Of a stretch of 64,000 nucleotides of DNA, positions 32,597-43,010 are shown piece by piece. Positions within the stretch are counted from its first letter, which is position 1. Every line of letters starts with the position of its first letter. Source of the stretch: Serripes groenlandicus (lineage: Eukaryota; Mollusca; Bivalvia; Cardiida; Cardiidae). Under the pieces are notes generated by a model. The model was not told the DNA's origin and searched no databases. It saw only the letters and a list, made by a program, of their open reading frames with translations. The translations under genes were made by a program, and so were the position numbers. Where the stretch lies: positions 32,537,127 through 32,601,126 of the forward strand of contig JASEVX010000005.1 of assembly GCA_031761405.1 (NCBI GenBank), in the 5' to 3' direction.

Positions 32597-32806
32597 ATAA
32601 ACTCTTTCCCACATACAATACATATGCAGCAGACGATTTTGAAATTCTCAAGTTCAAAATATAAAAAAATCTCTGAATAGAGTTGAAATCATTGTGACAA
32701 ATGGAGAAATTGCTCATTATGAGCAATTTCTCCATTTGCCATTATGATTTCAAAAATCGTCTGCTACAGAGGCGTCTGAAAGCGTCTACATGAGGGAAAT
32801 GGTTAA
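32597..32806 (+). mobile_element. Family A MITE with near-perfect hairpin
   Basis: ATAAACTCTTTCCCACATAC to GAGGGAAATGGTTAA. Arms GACAAATGGAGAAATTGCTC and complement, apex GCTCATTATGAGC; both arms carry the same TGGAG/CTCCA change relative to AGGAG/CTCCT. Confidence 0.85.
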
Positions 32807-33511
32807 CATAAAACCTTATTTGCCACCAATGTTTCCAATATATTTATCGTCTGCCGTCAACACACCTTCGGGCTAAGGGTTCCTATTGATTACGCTAAAA
32901 GGCGGACTAATTTCGCGAATACGACATTTTATCATTTTAAGATATCTACAGATATTGATCTTCAACCATTTAGACATTTTATCATAATGTTTCTAATTGG
33001 GTCGGCATCCGTCTTATTGCGTATTGAGGAACGTAAATAAGGATTTTGATGTTTGCCGCGTGAACAAATAAACATTAGCGGGTTACAGGATTTTACTTTT
33101 TTAATTGATTATTCATGGTGCGCAATGAAAGGCTTATGTTATCTCGTCATCAATTATTTCTAGACCCCCTTTTTCCCCCCACTTTTAAATCAAGTTTAAA
33201 ATATGAATACTATAATTAAATCAAATCCTTAACTAAAGATAAAGTAAGAATTGACCACATCTTATTCAACATTTAAAGTCAAATTCTTAAATACTCCGAA
33301 TCATTTCAATGTACATGAAATCAATACAGACATAATACATTGTCGATGGCGAAATATGTATCAAATAAGATATTATTTCACCCACTTATATTATATATTG
33401 TCATTTGAGTGAAATTTATTGATATCTATATATACATATTTCATTATACAATAAAGATGTACAATCCATTAGCATACATGTACGAATGCATTTGACAATT
33501 TAACAATTTCC
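32807..33511. other. AT-rich unique stretch
   Basis: No mobile element, RNA or coding signal recognised. Confidence 0.4.
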
Positions 33512-33523
33512 GGACCAATAAAC

Positions 33524-33599
33524 ATCTGCGTAATGTATCGACCAGATCAGCCTGCGCTGTCCGCGCAGACTGATCCGGCCGACACATTCCGTCTTAGGG
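33524..33599 (+). mobile_element. 76-bp B/M core inserted with a 12-bp duplication
   Basis: ATCTGCGTAATGTATCGACC to CACATTCCGTCTTAGGG, a strong stem built on GATCAGCCTGCGC/GCGCAGACTGATC. GGACCAATAAAC flanks it on both sides (33512-33523 and 33600-33611). It has no family termini of its own, yet behaves like an insertion. Confidence 0.75.
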
Positions 33600-33611
33600 G
33601 GACCAATAAAC

Positions 33612-34056
33612 CAGGGAGAATGGCCCTCAATAACCCTGCTGCATGCTGAAAAACAGTATTAATTTAGATGGGACCGCTCGTGACGAGCTGTTGTATCTGA
33701 ACTTGCATCGCCTTACACCCCAACAGTGTACATGAAAAACCCTACCCGATACTGTACTTGGAATATGTACAACTACATCTGTCCGTATGTATGTATTCAA
33801 ATTAAAATAAACATATGCTATCAGATAAAAACTTAAAATGAATTTAATGAACAATTAGTTAATTGTATATCTTATATAACAGTGTTTTGAAAAACCTGTA
33901 CATTTATGCATAAATTGCTCAATCCTCTATGAATTAATGATGACACATATTAGATTATCCCAAACAAATAATGGTTTGAAGTTCATTACAAAACAAATTT
34001 ATTTTCTTTGAACGTATCTATGATTTGTCTTTTGTGTGTTTGGTGTTTCAACAATT
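33612..34056. other. Unique, AT-rich
   Basis: Only a faint family E-like core (GGGACCGCTCGTGACGAGCT, about 33665-33695) is seen. Confidence 0.35.
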
Positions 34057-34315
34057 GAACCGTCCCGCGAGATTACCAACATTGTGGACTCTGGGTAAAG
34101 TATCGACCCGGATCAGTCTAAGCATGCCGCGCAGGCTAACCCGGACAGACACTTTTCGCCTCCTGCGGATTTTCTGGTTCAGAAATCATTACTCTATACT
34201 TATATCCCACTGAGACGGAATGTGTCGGCCCGGACTGCGCAGGCTGATCCGGATCGATACTTTTACGCAGAGTCCACAATGTTGGTTTTCTCGTGGGACG
34301 CGGCTCAATTGTTTC
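34057..34315 (-). mobile_element. Family B MITE
   Basis: TTGAACCGTCCCGCGAGATT to TTCTCGTGGGACGCGGCTCA. The terminal motif has an extra GC (GGGACGCGGCTCA), shared only with the copy ending at 34600. Confidence 0.8.
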
Positions 34316-34352
34316 AGTGTAAATCCTGTGTAAGTTACCAACACTCCTCGTC

Positions 34353-34600
34353 AGCTGCGGCGATAGACATCTGCGTAATGTATCGACCAGATCAGCCTGC
34401 GCTGTCCGCGCAGACTGATCCGGCCGACACATTCCGTCTCAGGGGGATAGATGTATAGAGTAGTGATTCCTGAAACAGAAAATCCACAGGAGGCGAATAG
34501 TGTCTATCCGGGTACGCCTACGCGACATGCTTAGGCTGATCCGGGTCGATACTTTACGCATTGTCAACACTGTTGGTTTTCTCGTGGGACGCGGCTCACT
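34353..34600 (+). mobile_element. B/M chimeric MITE
   Basis: Opens with AGCTGCGGCGATAGACATCT, sequence otherwise found inside family M, not with a B terminus. It then runs through the B core and ends with TTCTCGTGGGACGCGGCTCA. Confidence 0.8.
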
Positions 34601-34645
34601 TGTTTCAGTGTAATTCCTGTGTAAAGTGACCAACACTCCTCGTCA
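34572..34645 (+). repeat. 74-bp duplicate of 34281-34353
   Basis: The B terminus plus unique flank (TTTCAGTGTAA.TCCTGTGTA, CCAACACTCCTCGTCA) occurs after both neighbouring B copies, implying a duplication exchange. Confidence 0.85.
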
Positions 34646-34649
34646 TTTA

Positions 34650-35000
34650 AGGCTGATCCCATCAATACCGAGCACCAAGGAGGGAAACCCATTGTTACAA
34701 CCCTTAACCCTTTCCCTCATACGACAATTATGCAGCAGACGACTTTGAACATATTTTTTCAAAAAGTGGAAAATCTCTATAATTGAATGGATAACCTATG
34801 ACAAAAAGTGGAAAACATTGTGGCAAAAGGAGAAATTGCACGTTTTGTGCAATTTCTTCTCTTGTCACTATGTTTTTCAAAAAGCCGTCTGCTGCAGAGG
34901 CGTCAGAAAGCGTCTATATGAGGGAAAGGGTTAACGGCCTGTGATCGAACCAGCGACCTTCCGCATCCGAGATGGAGGTCCTACCACTACAGCACCAATG
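34650..35000 (-). mobile_element. SINE I, reverse, split by a family A MITE
   Basis: GAGCACCAAGGAGGGAAACC before and GGCCTGTGATCGAACC plus GAGATGGAGGTCCTACCACT after the MITE at 34704-34934 give the SINE I body and head in order. Confidence 0.7.
34704..34934 (+). mobile_element. Family A MITE inside SINE I
   Basis: TTAACCCTTTCCCTCATACG to GAGGGAAAGGGTTAA, 231 bp, both TTAA intact, apex GCACGTTTTGTGC. Removing it and one TTAA restores SINE I. Confidence 0.92.
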
Positions 35001-35317
35001 CAGTCGAAAGTATCTATGAATTGAATTGCGTTTAATATCATATATTTTGTATGACCGTATTCATGTTTTATGTATAAAAACAGTTCTATTCTGTCCTGTT
35101 AGTTGTTAAAATAACTCCAATAAAACAACCACATTACAATTTGATGCTATATTTAGCTTTTGGCATTGAGTAAACAATTTTGAAAAGATAAATTTAAACA
35201 GTGAGACCTTTTCAAATGTTTCGTGCCATAAATCATGAGCATGTTAAACCTTGAAAACATATGCACTTACGTTAGAGCAATGAAGGTCTATATCGATCAG
35301 ATCTAACACTTGCCCTA

Positions 35318-35500
35318 ATCGTGACAGACGTTTTCTGACGCTTCTGCAGCAGACGACCGAAAACATTTAGGCAAAATAATAAATTGCTCACGATGATCAA
35401 TTTCTCCTTCTTTCAACTTTTTTCTATAATCAACACTATATATTTACATTACTTTTTTGCCTTTATATTATTTAGTTCGTCTGCTGCATAGTTGCGGACA
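35318..35500 (-). mobile_element. Family A MITE, diverged
   Basis: TTTTCTGACGCTTCTGCAGC, GCTCACGATGATCAATTTCTC and TTCGTCTGCTGCATAGTTG; termini lost. Confidence 0.6.
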
Positions 35501-35756
35501 GATTTAAGTTTACTGTAGTCGTTTCTGGTAGATTCAATGTGCATTTCAATTGATAATGCATTTTCGAACGCGACACATTGCGGTACCGTTTTACGATAGG
35601 AAACCCTTTCCCACATACGGACTTGATCGGACGCGCATTCAATAAGTCTTTTATATTGATCACTAAAATGTTTATTTTATATTCAAAACATGTATGTGAG
35701 CAATCGTTCAAGGGTGGAGAATTACGTTACATTTTTTGAGCGATACTGGAGAGGGC

Positions 35757-35945
35757 TAATCTCTTTCACGCATCAATATACACGTGAAACATAGTGACAA
35801 AAGAAGAAATTGCACAAAACGTGCAATTTCATCTTTTGCCACAATGTTTTCCACGTTTTGTCATAGGTTATCCATTCAATTATAGAGATTTTCCACTTTT
35901 TGAAAAAATATGTTCAAACATCTGAGACAGACGAATGTCCTAAGC
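35757..35945 (-). mobile_element. Family A MITE, left-shortened
   Basis: CTAATCTCTTTCACGCATC, arms AAGAAGAAATTGCAC/GTGCAATTTCATC with apex GCACAAAACGTGC, TCATAGGTTATCCATTC. Right terminus replaced. Confidence 0.75.
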
Positions 35946-35973
35946 ATTTTGGCAACAGGAAATGATAATTACA

Positions 35974-36499
35974 TTAACTCTTTCCCGCATACGACAAATC
36001 TGCATCAGACGACTTTGAAAATGTCGACTCAAAAATATGGAAAATCTCTGTAAATGTAGGTATACTTACTGGAAAAAATTGAAAACATTGTGGCAAAAGG
36101 AGAAATTGCTCGTTTTGAGCAATTTTCCCTTTTATCACTATGTTTTGAAAAGTCGTCTGCTGCAGTTGCGTTAAAATGTGTCTATAGGTGGGAATCGAGC
36201 GTGATTAGTTTAAACTTATTTATTTTAAATCGATTGCGAAACAAGCTTTAAGCTTATATTAATCACGCTCGATGTCTGCTTCCTGGATACTTAACCAGTA
36301 CTCGCGCCGATTGTGTGGAAAAATCCCAAAGTCAGGACCCGCTCATCACGGGACTCGAACCAGGGACCTTTGATGTGAGAGGCCGACGCTCTACCTCTGC
36401 ACCACTGTCTTCCACAAGCGTGATTAATATAAGCTTTAAGCTTGTTTCGCAATGGATGTAAAATAAATGTTTAAACTAATATAGATGGGAAAGGGTTAA
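35974..36499 (+). mobile_element. Family A MITE interrupted by SINE H material
   Basis: TTAACTCTTTCCCGCATACG on the left and GATGGGAAAGGGTTAA on the right; apex GCTCGTTTTGAGC. Between TATAGGTGGGAA and the right end lie about 290 bases of SINE H sequence in two orientations. Confidence 0.75.
36195..36484 (-). mobile_element. SINE H, reverse, with inverted tail copy
   Basis: Reverse SINE H (ATCGATTGCGAAACAAGC tail side, TCCTGGATACTTAACCAGT, ACGGGACTCGAACC head) followed by its own tail in forward orientation (AAGCGTGATTAATATAAGC, TTGTTTCGCAATGGATGT). Flanks are GAGCGTGATTAGTTTAAAC and GTTTAAACTAATA, so the block folds on itself. Confidence 0.7.
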
Positions 36500-36509
36500 T
36501 AAAATAATA

Positions 36510-36606
36510 AGTCATTTGAAGCAATTTCTCCCTTTTCCCACCAAGTTTTAAAAAGTAGCCTGTTGAAAACACGTCATAATGCGTCTGCACCTGGACAACG
36601 ATTAAT
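36510..36606 (+). mobile_element. Family A MITE, right-half fragment
   Basis: GAAGCAATTTCTCCCTTTTC, AAAAAGTAGCCTGTTG and ATAATGCGTCTGCACCTGG. Confidence 0.5.
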
Positions 36607-36618
36607 CAATGCAAATAT

Positions 36619-37146
36619 CGAGGGCTTGGCGTGAAACGGTTGTAACTAAAAACTTATCTTGAAAACCCTGGTTCAGGGGCAATTTAGACCCCTTTGTAAA
36701 CAATGCAAATTTAGGTTCCATTGCTCAGAACGATTTGTTTGTTTGTTTGTTTGGAGTTTAACGCCGCTTTCAACAGCTTTGGTCATATCACGGCGGTCAG
36801 TGCACCTACCCATGTTTTCCTGGCTTTCCCACACCAATACTTACACAACATTCTTTCGAAGCCACTGACTACTTTCTCACATAGATCAGAGGTGAGAGGC
36901 AATTGAAAAATCGCCCGAAAGAATGTCGCCGCAACCGGGTATCGAACCCGTGACCTCCAGATCACGAGTCAGATACGCTACCAATTGAGCTACCCGGCCG
37001 GGCTGCTCAGAACGAGCAATGGCACCTACATATCCATTGTTTACCAAGAAAAATGATTTAACGCTTATAAAGACTTTATGGCGAGGTAATTAACCTTGTT
37101 AAAAAAATACCAATTTGAGTTACAACCGTTTCACGCCAAGCCCTCG
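36619..37146 (-). mobile_element. Family N foldback element split by SINE D
   Basis: CGAGGGCTTGGCGTGAAACG to CGTTTCACGCCAAGCCCTCG with ATAT on both sides. Subtracting the 270-bp SINE and its 12-bp duplication leaves exactly 246 bp, the length of the other copy at 60771-61016. Interior palindrome around GGTGCCATTGCTC. Confidence 0.9.
36734..37003 (-). mobile_element. SINE D, young, inside element N
   Basis: Read in reverse: head GGCCGGGTAGCTCAATTGGT with B box GGTTCGATACCC, body CTATGTGAGAAAGTAGTCAG, tail GGCGTTAAACTCC plus (CAAA)n. TGCTCAGAACGA flanks it (36722-36733, 37004-37015). The head's anticodon and acceptor stems do not pair properly, so it is not a tRNA gene. Differs from the copy at 40669 at only about eight to ten positions. 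Confidence 0.92.
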
Positions 37147-37511
37147 ATATACCATAAGTTATTAGAGTTTTACCTTAAGGGTATTCAAAAACGATAAAAG
37201 TAACTACGTATACGATATTATATTACAATTCTTATTGCACGTAGGTCTGCGTACTTTTCCTTTCAATTATTTCAAATCCAATTGCTCTCGTATTATCCAC
37301 TACTTTACATATGAATCTATCATGGACTTTGTGCGTTTGATCATTTCAAGGCCAGTGCACGAGCACTGGATCGAACACACTTGATGGGAATTCACAATAA
37401 ATGCATTGTTAATGTTGAAATAAATCGAGTGTTTGTTCTGAATCCGCTGCAGGAGTTGTTAAATAGATATTCATGAAACATGTAACACTTCACTAGTTTA
37501 TATGAACTGTT

Positions 37512-37731
37512 TTATCCTTTCCCATCTACGACACACATACAGCGGATGACTGTCAACTCTCAATAATGAAAACTCTCGATAAATGCGAGTTTAATTATTG
37601 AATAGAGTTGAAAACATTGTGGCAAAACATGAAAATGCTCATCACGAGTAGTTTCTCATTTTGGCTCAAGATTGTAAAATTTCGTCTGCTGCATTTGCGT
37701 TAATTTGCATCTGCTAGTGGTAAATGGTTAA
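37512..37731 (+). mobile_element. Family A MITE
   Basis: TTTATCCTTTCCCATCTACG to AGTGGTAAATGGTTAA. GAGTTGAAAACATTGTGGC left arm; hairpin weakened (GCTCATCACGAGTAG). Confidence 0.75.
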
Positions 37732-38216
37732 AACGGTATTAAAACTACAATGGAACATTCAAATTAATACATAGATAGATATATATTTTTTATTTGACTA
37801 ATAGAAATACATGTATTTCATCATTTACATACATTTACATAAACAAAATGTGTACGTGAACATCAAATACCAATCCGGAATAACTTTGAAGTTTTCTGAT
37901 TGTGTAAGTGCTCAAAAATAGCTTTTACCAAATAAAGCACTTTATGTCTGAGAGTGTGAATTTAACAATTGTTGAAAGATATATCTTATTCAAGAACCAT
38001 GTATATGCTTTTGCGAAAAATCAAATGAATATGGGGAACAAAGGAATACCATTTACCGTACTATACAATGTTTCCTCCTTTTTTCACATTTCTCAAATCT
38101 CTGCATGTATATACATTGCAATGTTGTCAGCATCAATGTTCTATCGCTCCATATCTGTCAAAGTCATATCTCGATGGTCGGGTTAATGTGAAGAGTGGTT
38201 TTGCATGTCAATATAT
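37732..38216. other. AT-rich unique stretch
   Basis: A plus-strand 92-codon frame (37908-38186) has no recognisable motif. Nothing else seen. Confidence 0.35.
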
Positions 38217-38475
38217 ATGAGCCGTTCCACGAGAAAACCAACATTATTCACTAAGTATAGACCAGGATCAGCCTAAGCAGGACCCATAAGCTAATCCGAG
38301 CAGAAACGTTTCGCCTCCTATGGATTTTCTGTTTCAGGAATCGTTTCTCTATACCTCTATCCCTACGAGACGGAATGTGTCGGCCCGGATTAGCCTGCGC
38401 GGACTGCGCAGGCTGATCTGGGTCGATACATTACGCAGAGTCCATAATGTTGGTTTTCTCGTGGAACGGCTCGTA
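38217..38475 (-). mobile_element. Family B MITE, CCTATGG subtype
   Basis: TATGAGCCGTTCCACGAGAA to TTCTCGTGGAACGGCTCGTA. GCCTCCTATGGATTTTC and CAGGACCCATAAGC variants match the copy at 46484-46752. Confidence 0.88.
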
Positions 38476-38504
38476 TCTAAGTAGACAAATGATTTGATTA
38501 GTCT

Positions 38505-38900
38505 CTTACGCTGTATTCAACAGTATTTCAGTTACATCACGGCGTATCCTGTGGGGGTATACCAGTACTTCCGGTATCATACGTTCTGACACCGACGCAT
38601 CCGTCTAAATGCTATCCACGTGGCTCTGAGCGTGAAGGAGGTGGAAGACAGTGGTCCAGAGGTAGAGCGTCGGCCTCTTGTACCAGAGGTCTCGGGTTCG
38701 ATTCCCCGTAAAGAGCGGGTTTTGACTTTGGGAATTTTTCCACACGAACGTCGCAAGTACTGGTTAAGTCTACAGGAAGCAGACATCGAGCGTGATAAAT
38801 ATAAGCTGAAAGCTTGTTTCGCAATCGAAGTAAAATAAATAAGTTTAAGGAGGTGGAGCCATAACTACCATTTTTAAAGTCGACGGTATGATCCAACTAG
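38505..38900 (-). mobile_element. SINE I, reverse, split by SINE H
   Basis: GTATTTCAGTTACATCACGG tail side, TGACACCGACGCATCCGTC, GGCTCTGAGCGTGAAGGAGG, then SINE H, then GTGGAGCCATAACTACC. Confidence 0.75.
38646..38846 (+). mobile_element. SINE H with 11-bp duplication, inside SINE I
   Basis: Head GTGGTCCAGAGGTAGAGCGT, B box GGGTTCGATTCCC, body GTACTGGTTAAGTCTACAGG and GCAGACATCGAGCGTG, tail TTTCGCAATCGAAGTAAA. AAGGAGGTGGA flanks it at 38635-38645 and 38847-38857. Confidence 0.88.
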
Positions 38901-39512
38901 GGAACGAAGCTTTTTCTTCCGGCCCGAAGGCTCTATAGGGAAACATGTTTTACGTGATAGCAATCATGTTAACGCACCAGGATGACTAATATGTACTTAA
39001 ACAAACAACCAAGACAAATTAGGGGGAAACTGGAAGCTTTATTAATAACTACGCTCCAATACTAAAAAGCAAGCGCACTCAATTAAAGACAAATACATAC
39101 CAAACATGTATTTAAATTCAACAGGTGAATGTAAGCGCGCCGAAATTACATAATCATACAAAACATATATGAGCGCATAGAAAAGTATACAAACAAAAGC
39201 ATATCAAATAATCAGGTGATACACAAAACAGTTACCATTTGTTTTTGTAAAGTTTATCGTTAGTATCACAAGAGAAAAATACAATATATAACAACAATAA
39301 AAAAGGCAGGGTGGGTGGGAAATAGAAGCGTCCAGCTATTGCGAGGAACAAGCGCGCACGGCTGCTAACAAACGGTCGACTGGAGCCAAAACTCCGAGAA
39401 TCCCCGAGGGACAGATCATGTGACCCTGAAATTAGGTACGCCGCTTGATTGCCTGTCTAAACGAAATTAAGAAACTTAATTCTATAACATTTTGAACAAA
39501 TTAAGCAACGCC
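38901..39512. other. Unrecognised, relatively GC-varied stretch
   Basis: No frames of note. Segments such as GGAAGCTTTATTAATAAC could be a minus-strand transcript end (AATAAA in reverse), but no coding sequence accompanies it. Confidence 0.3.
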
Positions 39513-39819
39513 GAAAACAGACCTTGTACTTTGATCGTAACTGACCGACTTATTCAGTGATGTAGTAGAAGTGCGTCCGCATATAAACCAAAAGTACTAG
39601 TATAGTCAAACGCACAGGAAACACCGTGATATAACTGACGAGGTGAAAACCGTCCTTGCAATTTGATCGTAACTGACCGACTTATTTCAAAATGGCTTCG
39701 GTGATGTAGAAGAAGTGCGTCCAGAAGCACTAGTCAACCATGATATAACTGAAAAGGTGAAAACCGAGTTTGCACTTTGATCGTGTAGCTGCCATTTATT
39801 TCTTAACATCGAAAGGTGG
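39513..39819. repeat. Degenerate tandem repeat, 131/115-bp units
   Basis: Three successive units begin GAAAAC(A/C)G.. TTGATCGTAACTGACCGA: 39513-39643, 39644-39758 and a shortened third from 39759. GATGTAG..GAAGTGCGTCC recurs in the first two. Confidence 0.75.
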
Positions 39820-39939
39820 ATTCTCGTCTAACACGACCCCACTCTTGTAGATCTATAGAAGTACTCTCTAGTTATTCAGTAGGTCAATTTATTCGGTTAT
39901 TTAAGCTGTTATTACTCACTCTTTACCTGATTCGATGTT

Positions 39940-40130
39940 ATAACCCTTTACTAGCAGACGACATTTAAAAGCATTGTGCAAAAATGAGACATTTCTCAAT
40001 ATTATCAATTTCTCCTTTTGCAACAATGATTTCAGTTCTATTCATTTATAAACGTTTCATTCATAGAGATTTGCCTAGATGTTTTCAAAGTCGCCTGATG
40101 CAGATTTGATGTATATGGGGGAAAGGGTTC
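39940..40130 (-). mobile_element. Family A MITE, diverged
   Basis: ATAACCCTTTACTAGCAGAC to TATGGGGGAAAGGGTT; hairpin arms GAGACATTTCTCAATATTAT weakened. Confidence 0.7.
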
Positions 40131-40235
40131 AGTGTAATTTGCATCGTAAAGCCATTTTGAGTGGAGGAATGACTTGAACAGAGAGTTGCAAGTCGTTTTG
40201 CTGCACACGTGTCAATTGAGGTCTGTGTTATAGAA

Positions 40236-40502
40236 ATGAGTCGTCCCACGAGAAAACCAACATAATGGTCTCTGCGTAATGTATCGACCCAGATCAGCCT
40301 GCGCAGTCCGCGCAGGCTAATCCGGGCCGACACATTCCGTCCCTGGGAGATAGAGGTATAGAGTAATGATTCCTTAAACAAAACATCCACAGGATGCTTA
40401 AATTGTTTTGTCCATGATAGCCTGTGCGGCATGCTAAGGCTGATCCGGGTCGATACTTTACACAGAGTCCACAATGTTGCTTTTCTCGTGAAGTGGTTCG
40501 AA
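40236..40502 (+). mobile_element. Family B MITE
   Basis: ATGAGTCGTCCCACGAGAAA to CTTTTCTCGTGAAGTGGTTC; CAGATCAGCCTGCGCAGTCC and the GATAGCCTGTGCGGCATG block both present. Confidence 0.85.
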
Positions 40503-40522
40503 TGAGATTACCAGTGGAACGA

Positions 40523-41095
40523 TAGAACCGCGAGGGACAACAGACTCGGTGATACAGTGATAGAGCGTCCGCCTCAGATTCAGGATGTCGCAGGTTTGAT
40601 GTCCCGGCAGGGTCATACGAAAGACATTACAAATGGGAGTAATGGCTTCCTCCCCCCTTGGCTCTCAACCCGGCCGGGTAGCTCAATTGGTAGCGTATCT
40701 GACTCGTGATCTGGAGGTCACGGGTTCGATACCCGGTTGCGGCAACATTCTTTCGGGCGATGTTTTCCATTGCCTCTCACCTTTGATCTATGTGAGAAAG
40801 TAGTCAGTGGCTTCGACAGAATGTTGTGTAAGTACTGGTGTGTGAAAGCCAGGAAAACATGGGTAGGTTCACTGACCGCCGTGATATGACCAAAGCTGTT
40901 GAAAGCGGCGTTAAACTCCAAACAAACAAACAAACAAACCCCTTGGCTCTCAAGATTGTTGGGGGTATATGCATTACGACTGACAAACTAGTGTCAGGAC
41001 AAATGACCAAGTATTATTGGTGCTTTATAGCCAGAATCCGCCGTGATATGACTGAAATCATTTCTTAAAGCGGCGTCAAACACTTTACAAGCAAC
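40523..41095 (+). mobile_element. SINE I split by SINE D
   Basis: Head GATACAGTGATAGAGCGTCC with CAGGTTTGATGTCC, body AATGGGAGTAATGGCTTCC, then SINE D, then GATTGTTGGGGGTATATGC and tail CCGCCGTGATATGACTGAAA with GCGGCGTCAAACAC. Confidence 0.85.
40669..40938 (+). mobile_element. SINE D, young, inside SINE I
   Basis: 270 bp, same order as 36734-37003, with GGCGTTAAACTCCAAACAAA tail. CCCCTTGGCTCTCAA before and after (second copy 40939-40953) is a 15-bp duplication of SINE I sequence. Confidence 0.93.
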
Positions 41096-41140
41096 CAAAC
41101 AGAACCGCGGCGAGATGAGATGTTCACCAGGTTTTTTTTT

Positions 41141-41367
41141 TTAATCCTTTACTACTTACCGAATTCAACACTTTTTAGAGACGTCGGCTTTGAAAACATC
41201 TGATGATATTAACATTTTACATCTCGAAAGTATCAGCTTGGTACAGAGTTCAAAACATTATGGGAAATGAAGAATTTGTTCGTCTAGAGCAATGACTCCA
41301 TGTGTCACAATGATTTGAATGAGAAGTCAAGTGTTGTTTATGACGGCTGCATGTAAGGCAGGGTTAA
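41141..41367 (+). mobile_element. Family A MITE, diverged
   Basis: TTTAATCCTTTACTACTTAC to TAAGGCAGGGTTAA; ATGGGAAATGAAGAATTTGT/AGCAATGACTCCATGTGTC arms. Confidence 0.6.
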
Positions 41368-41552
41368 ACCCCTCAATATGTGTAACCGTAGTAACGTAAA
41401 TACGTCATATGTGATTACCGCCCTATATCGCTGAACTTCACCCATGACAGATTTTAGCGTAAATATGTTTTTCTCAATATAGTAACCTAAGTCATTTGCA
41501 TAATCTATGAATTTCCTTTTTTTTTGGTAAATATAAATGGGTATTCAAGTTT

Positions 41553-41752
41553 CAGAGCTCTAGGTAAGTGGCGTTTTGCATGTTCTTAAATCCTTATTTG
41601 ACCCTCTTATCCTATGCTGTGGGTACTCAAAATAATCGTCTCAGTGAGACAATACTTTTGAGTACCCACAGTGACACCATAGGGTTTACTTTAATAACAA
41701 GAGTGAAATTGTGAGAAAAAAAGCTGAATACGCCTCCTTATCTGAGCCCCTG
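41553..41752. mobile_element. Family G element with internal palindrome
   Basis: Ends CAGAGCTCTAGGTAAGTGGC and GCCTCCTTATCTGAGCCCCTG are inverted repeats. Centre GTGGGTACTCAAAATAATCG with its near complement. No clear target duplication. Confidence 0.65.
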
Positions 41753-42054
41753 CCTTTATCAATCTTACTATTAATGACAGCTGGGTTTGCTAGGTTTTGC
41801 GTCATGACTCCTTTGGAGGTAAATCAGTCATGAGACAGTTGCGATTAGTGTAGAACCAGCTCAACCTGAGCCTTCACGCGGTTTGATCCGACTTTGCACT
41901 CTTCGCCAACACGTTACTGACGGTTTCAAGAAACTTCTGAAACTAATAACATAAGTATATACTACAGGACGACCTATATCTGCATTGAACCACAATTAAG
42001 TAATGATATTAGTAACCTTTGTTATGATTATTTTATTCAACACGATTTCAGTTA

Positions 42055-42406
42055 TATTGCTCAATATGAGCAATTTCTCCTATTGCCACAACGTTTTCAA
42101 CTCTTTATTTCAATAAAAGTCAATGCAACATGCGTCATTCGTCTTCTACCAATGGGCTAAGTCTATGTGGAAAAGCAGCCAGTTGCTTTGGAAGATTGTT
42201 GTGTGGAGTACTGGTGTGAGAAAACCAGGAAATGCATGAGTAGGTGAACTGGCCGCCGTGATATAACTGAGAAATTGTTAAAAACGGCGTTAAACCCAAA
42301 TCAATCAATCAATAAATATACCTTACTTTACAGATTGTTTTCATAGTCTAGCTTAGATGTTTTAAAAGTCGTCGGCTGCAGATTTGATGTATGTGTGAAA
42401 GGGTTA
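42055..42406 (-). mobile_element. Family A MITE split by SINE C
   Basis: GCTCAATATGAGCAATTTCT and CCACAACGTTTTCAACTC on the left; AAAAGTCGTCGGCTGCAGAT and GTGTGAAAGGGTTAA on the right of the SINE. The outer left terminus is missing. Confidence 0.7.
42110..42325 (+). mobile_element. SINE C, 5' truncated, inside a family A MITE
   Basis: Starts at AAAAGTCAATGCAACATGCG, so the tRNA-like head is missing, and ends GGCGTTAAACCC with (AATC)n. A 5' truncation is normal for LINE-driven insertion. Confidence 0.8.
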
Positions 42407-42762
42407 ATTTAATTTTAACTAACGCCTTTTACACACTAGGAAATGAATATAGTAAACAAAATATATACCTCCGGCACGATATGTTTGCAGATGGTTTGTT
42501 GATCAACAATTTACTTCTTTTGGTAATCAACTCCTATGAGTAAAGCCTCTTTTTACTTTTGACAAATCCATTACTAAGTACCGGGTTTTGTATAACTCTT
42601 TTTTCACATTGATTCATAAAGAGTTTAATCTGATTTATTGTTTATGTTTGTATATATATTTAGAACAGCCAACATCACGTGTCCGGATCGTACTTACGTG
42701 TGTCCCCGTTTCTGACTTACTCCACTTACGAAACGACTCAAGTAGTGAAGTAATTGGTCCTC

Positions 42763-43010
42763 TCATACCAACATTATGGTCTCTGCGTAATGTATCGATC
42801 CAGATCAGCCTGCGCAGTCCGCGCAGGCTAATCCGGGCCGACATATTCCGTCTCAGGGGATACAGGTATAGAACAATAATACCTGAAACAGAAACTCCAC
42901 AGGAGATGGAAAGTGGCTGCCCCGGTTAGCCTGCGCGTCATGCTTAGGCTGATCGGGGTTGATAATTTACGCAGAGTCCACAATGTTGTTTTTCTCATGG
43001 GACGGCTTCT
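42763..43010 (+). mobile_element. Family B MITE, left terminus deleted
   Basis: Begins at ACCAACATTATGGTCTCTGC and ends TTTCTCATGGGACGGCTTC. Confidence 0.85.

Noticed and set aside
40085..40474. 129-codon minus-strand frame
   Set aside because: It translates the family B copy at 40236 plus a family A end; the same peptide stretches recur at every B copy.
40669..40745. Functional tRNA gene (CGT at the anticodon position)
   Set aside because: Anticodon and acceptor stems are mismatched, and the sequence continues into a SINE body and (CAAA)n tail with a target duplication around the whole.
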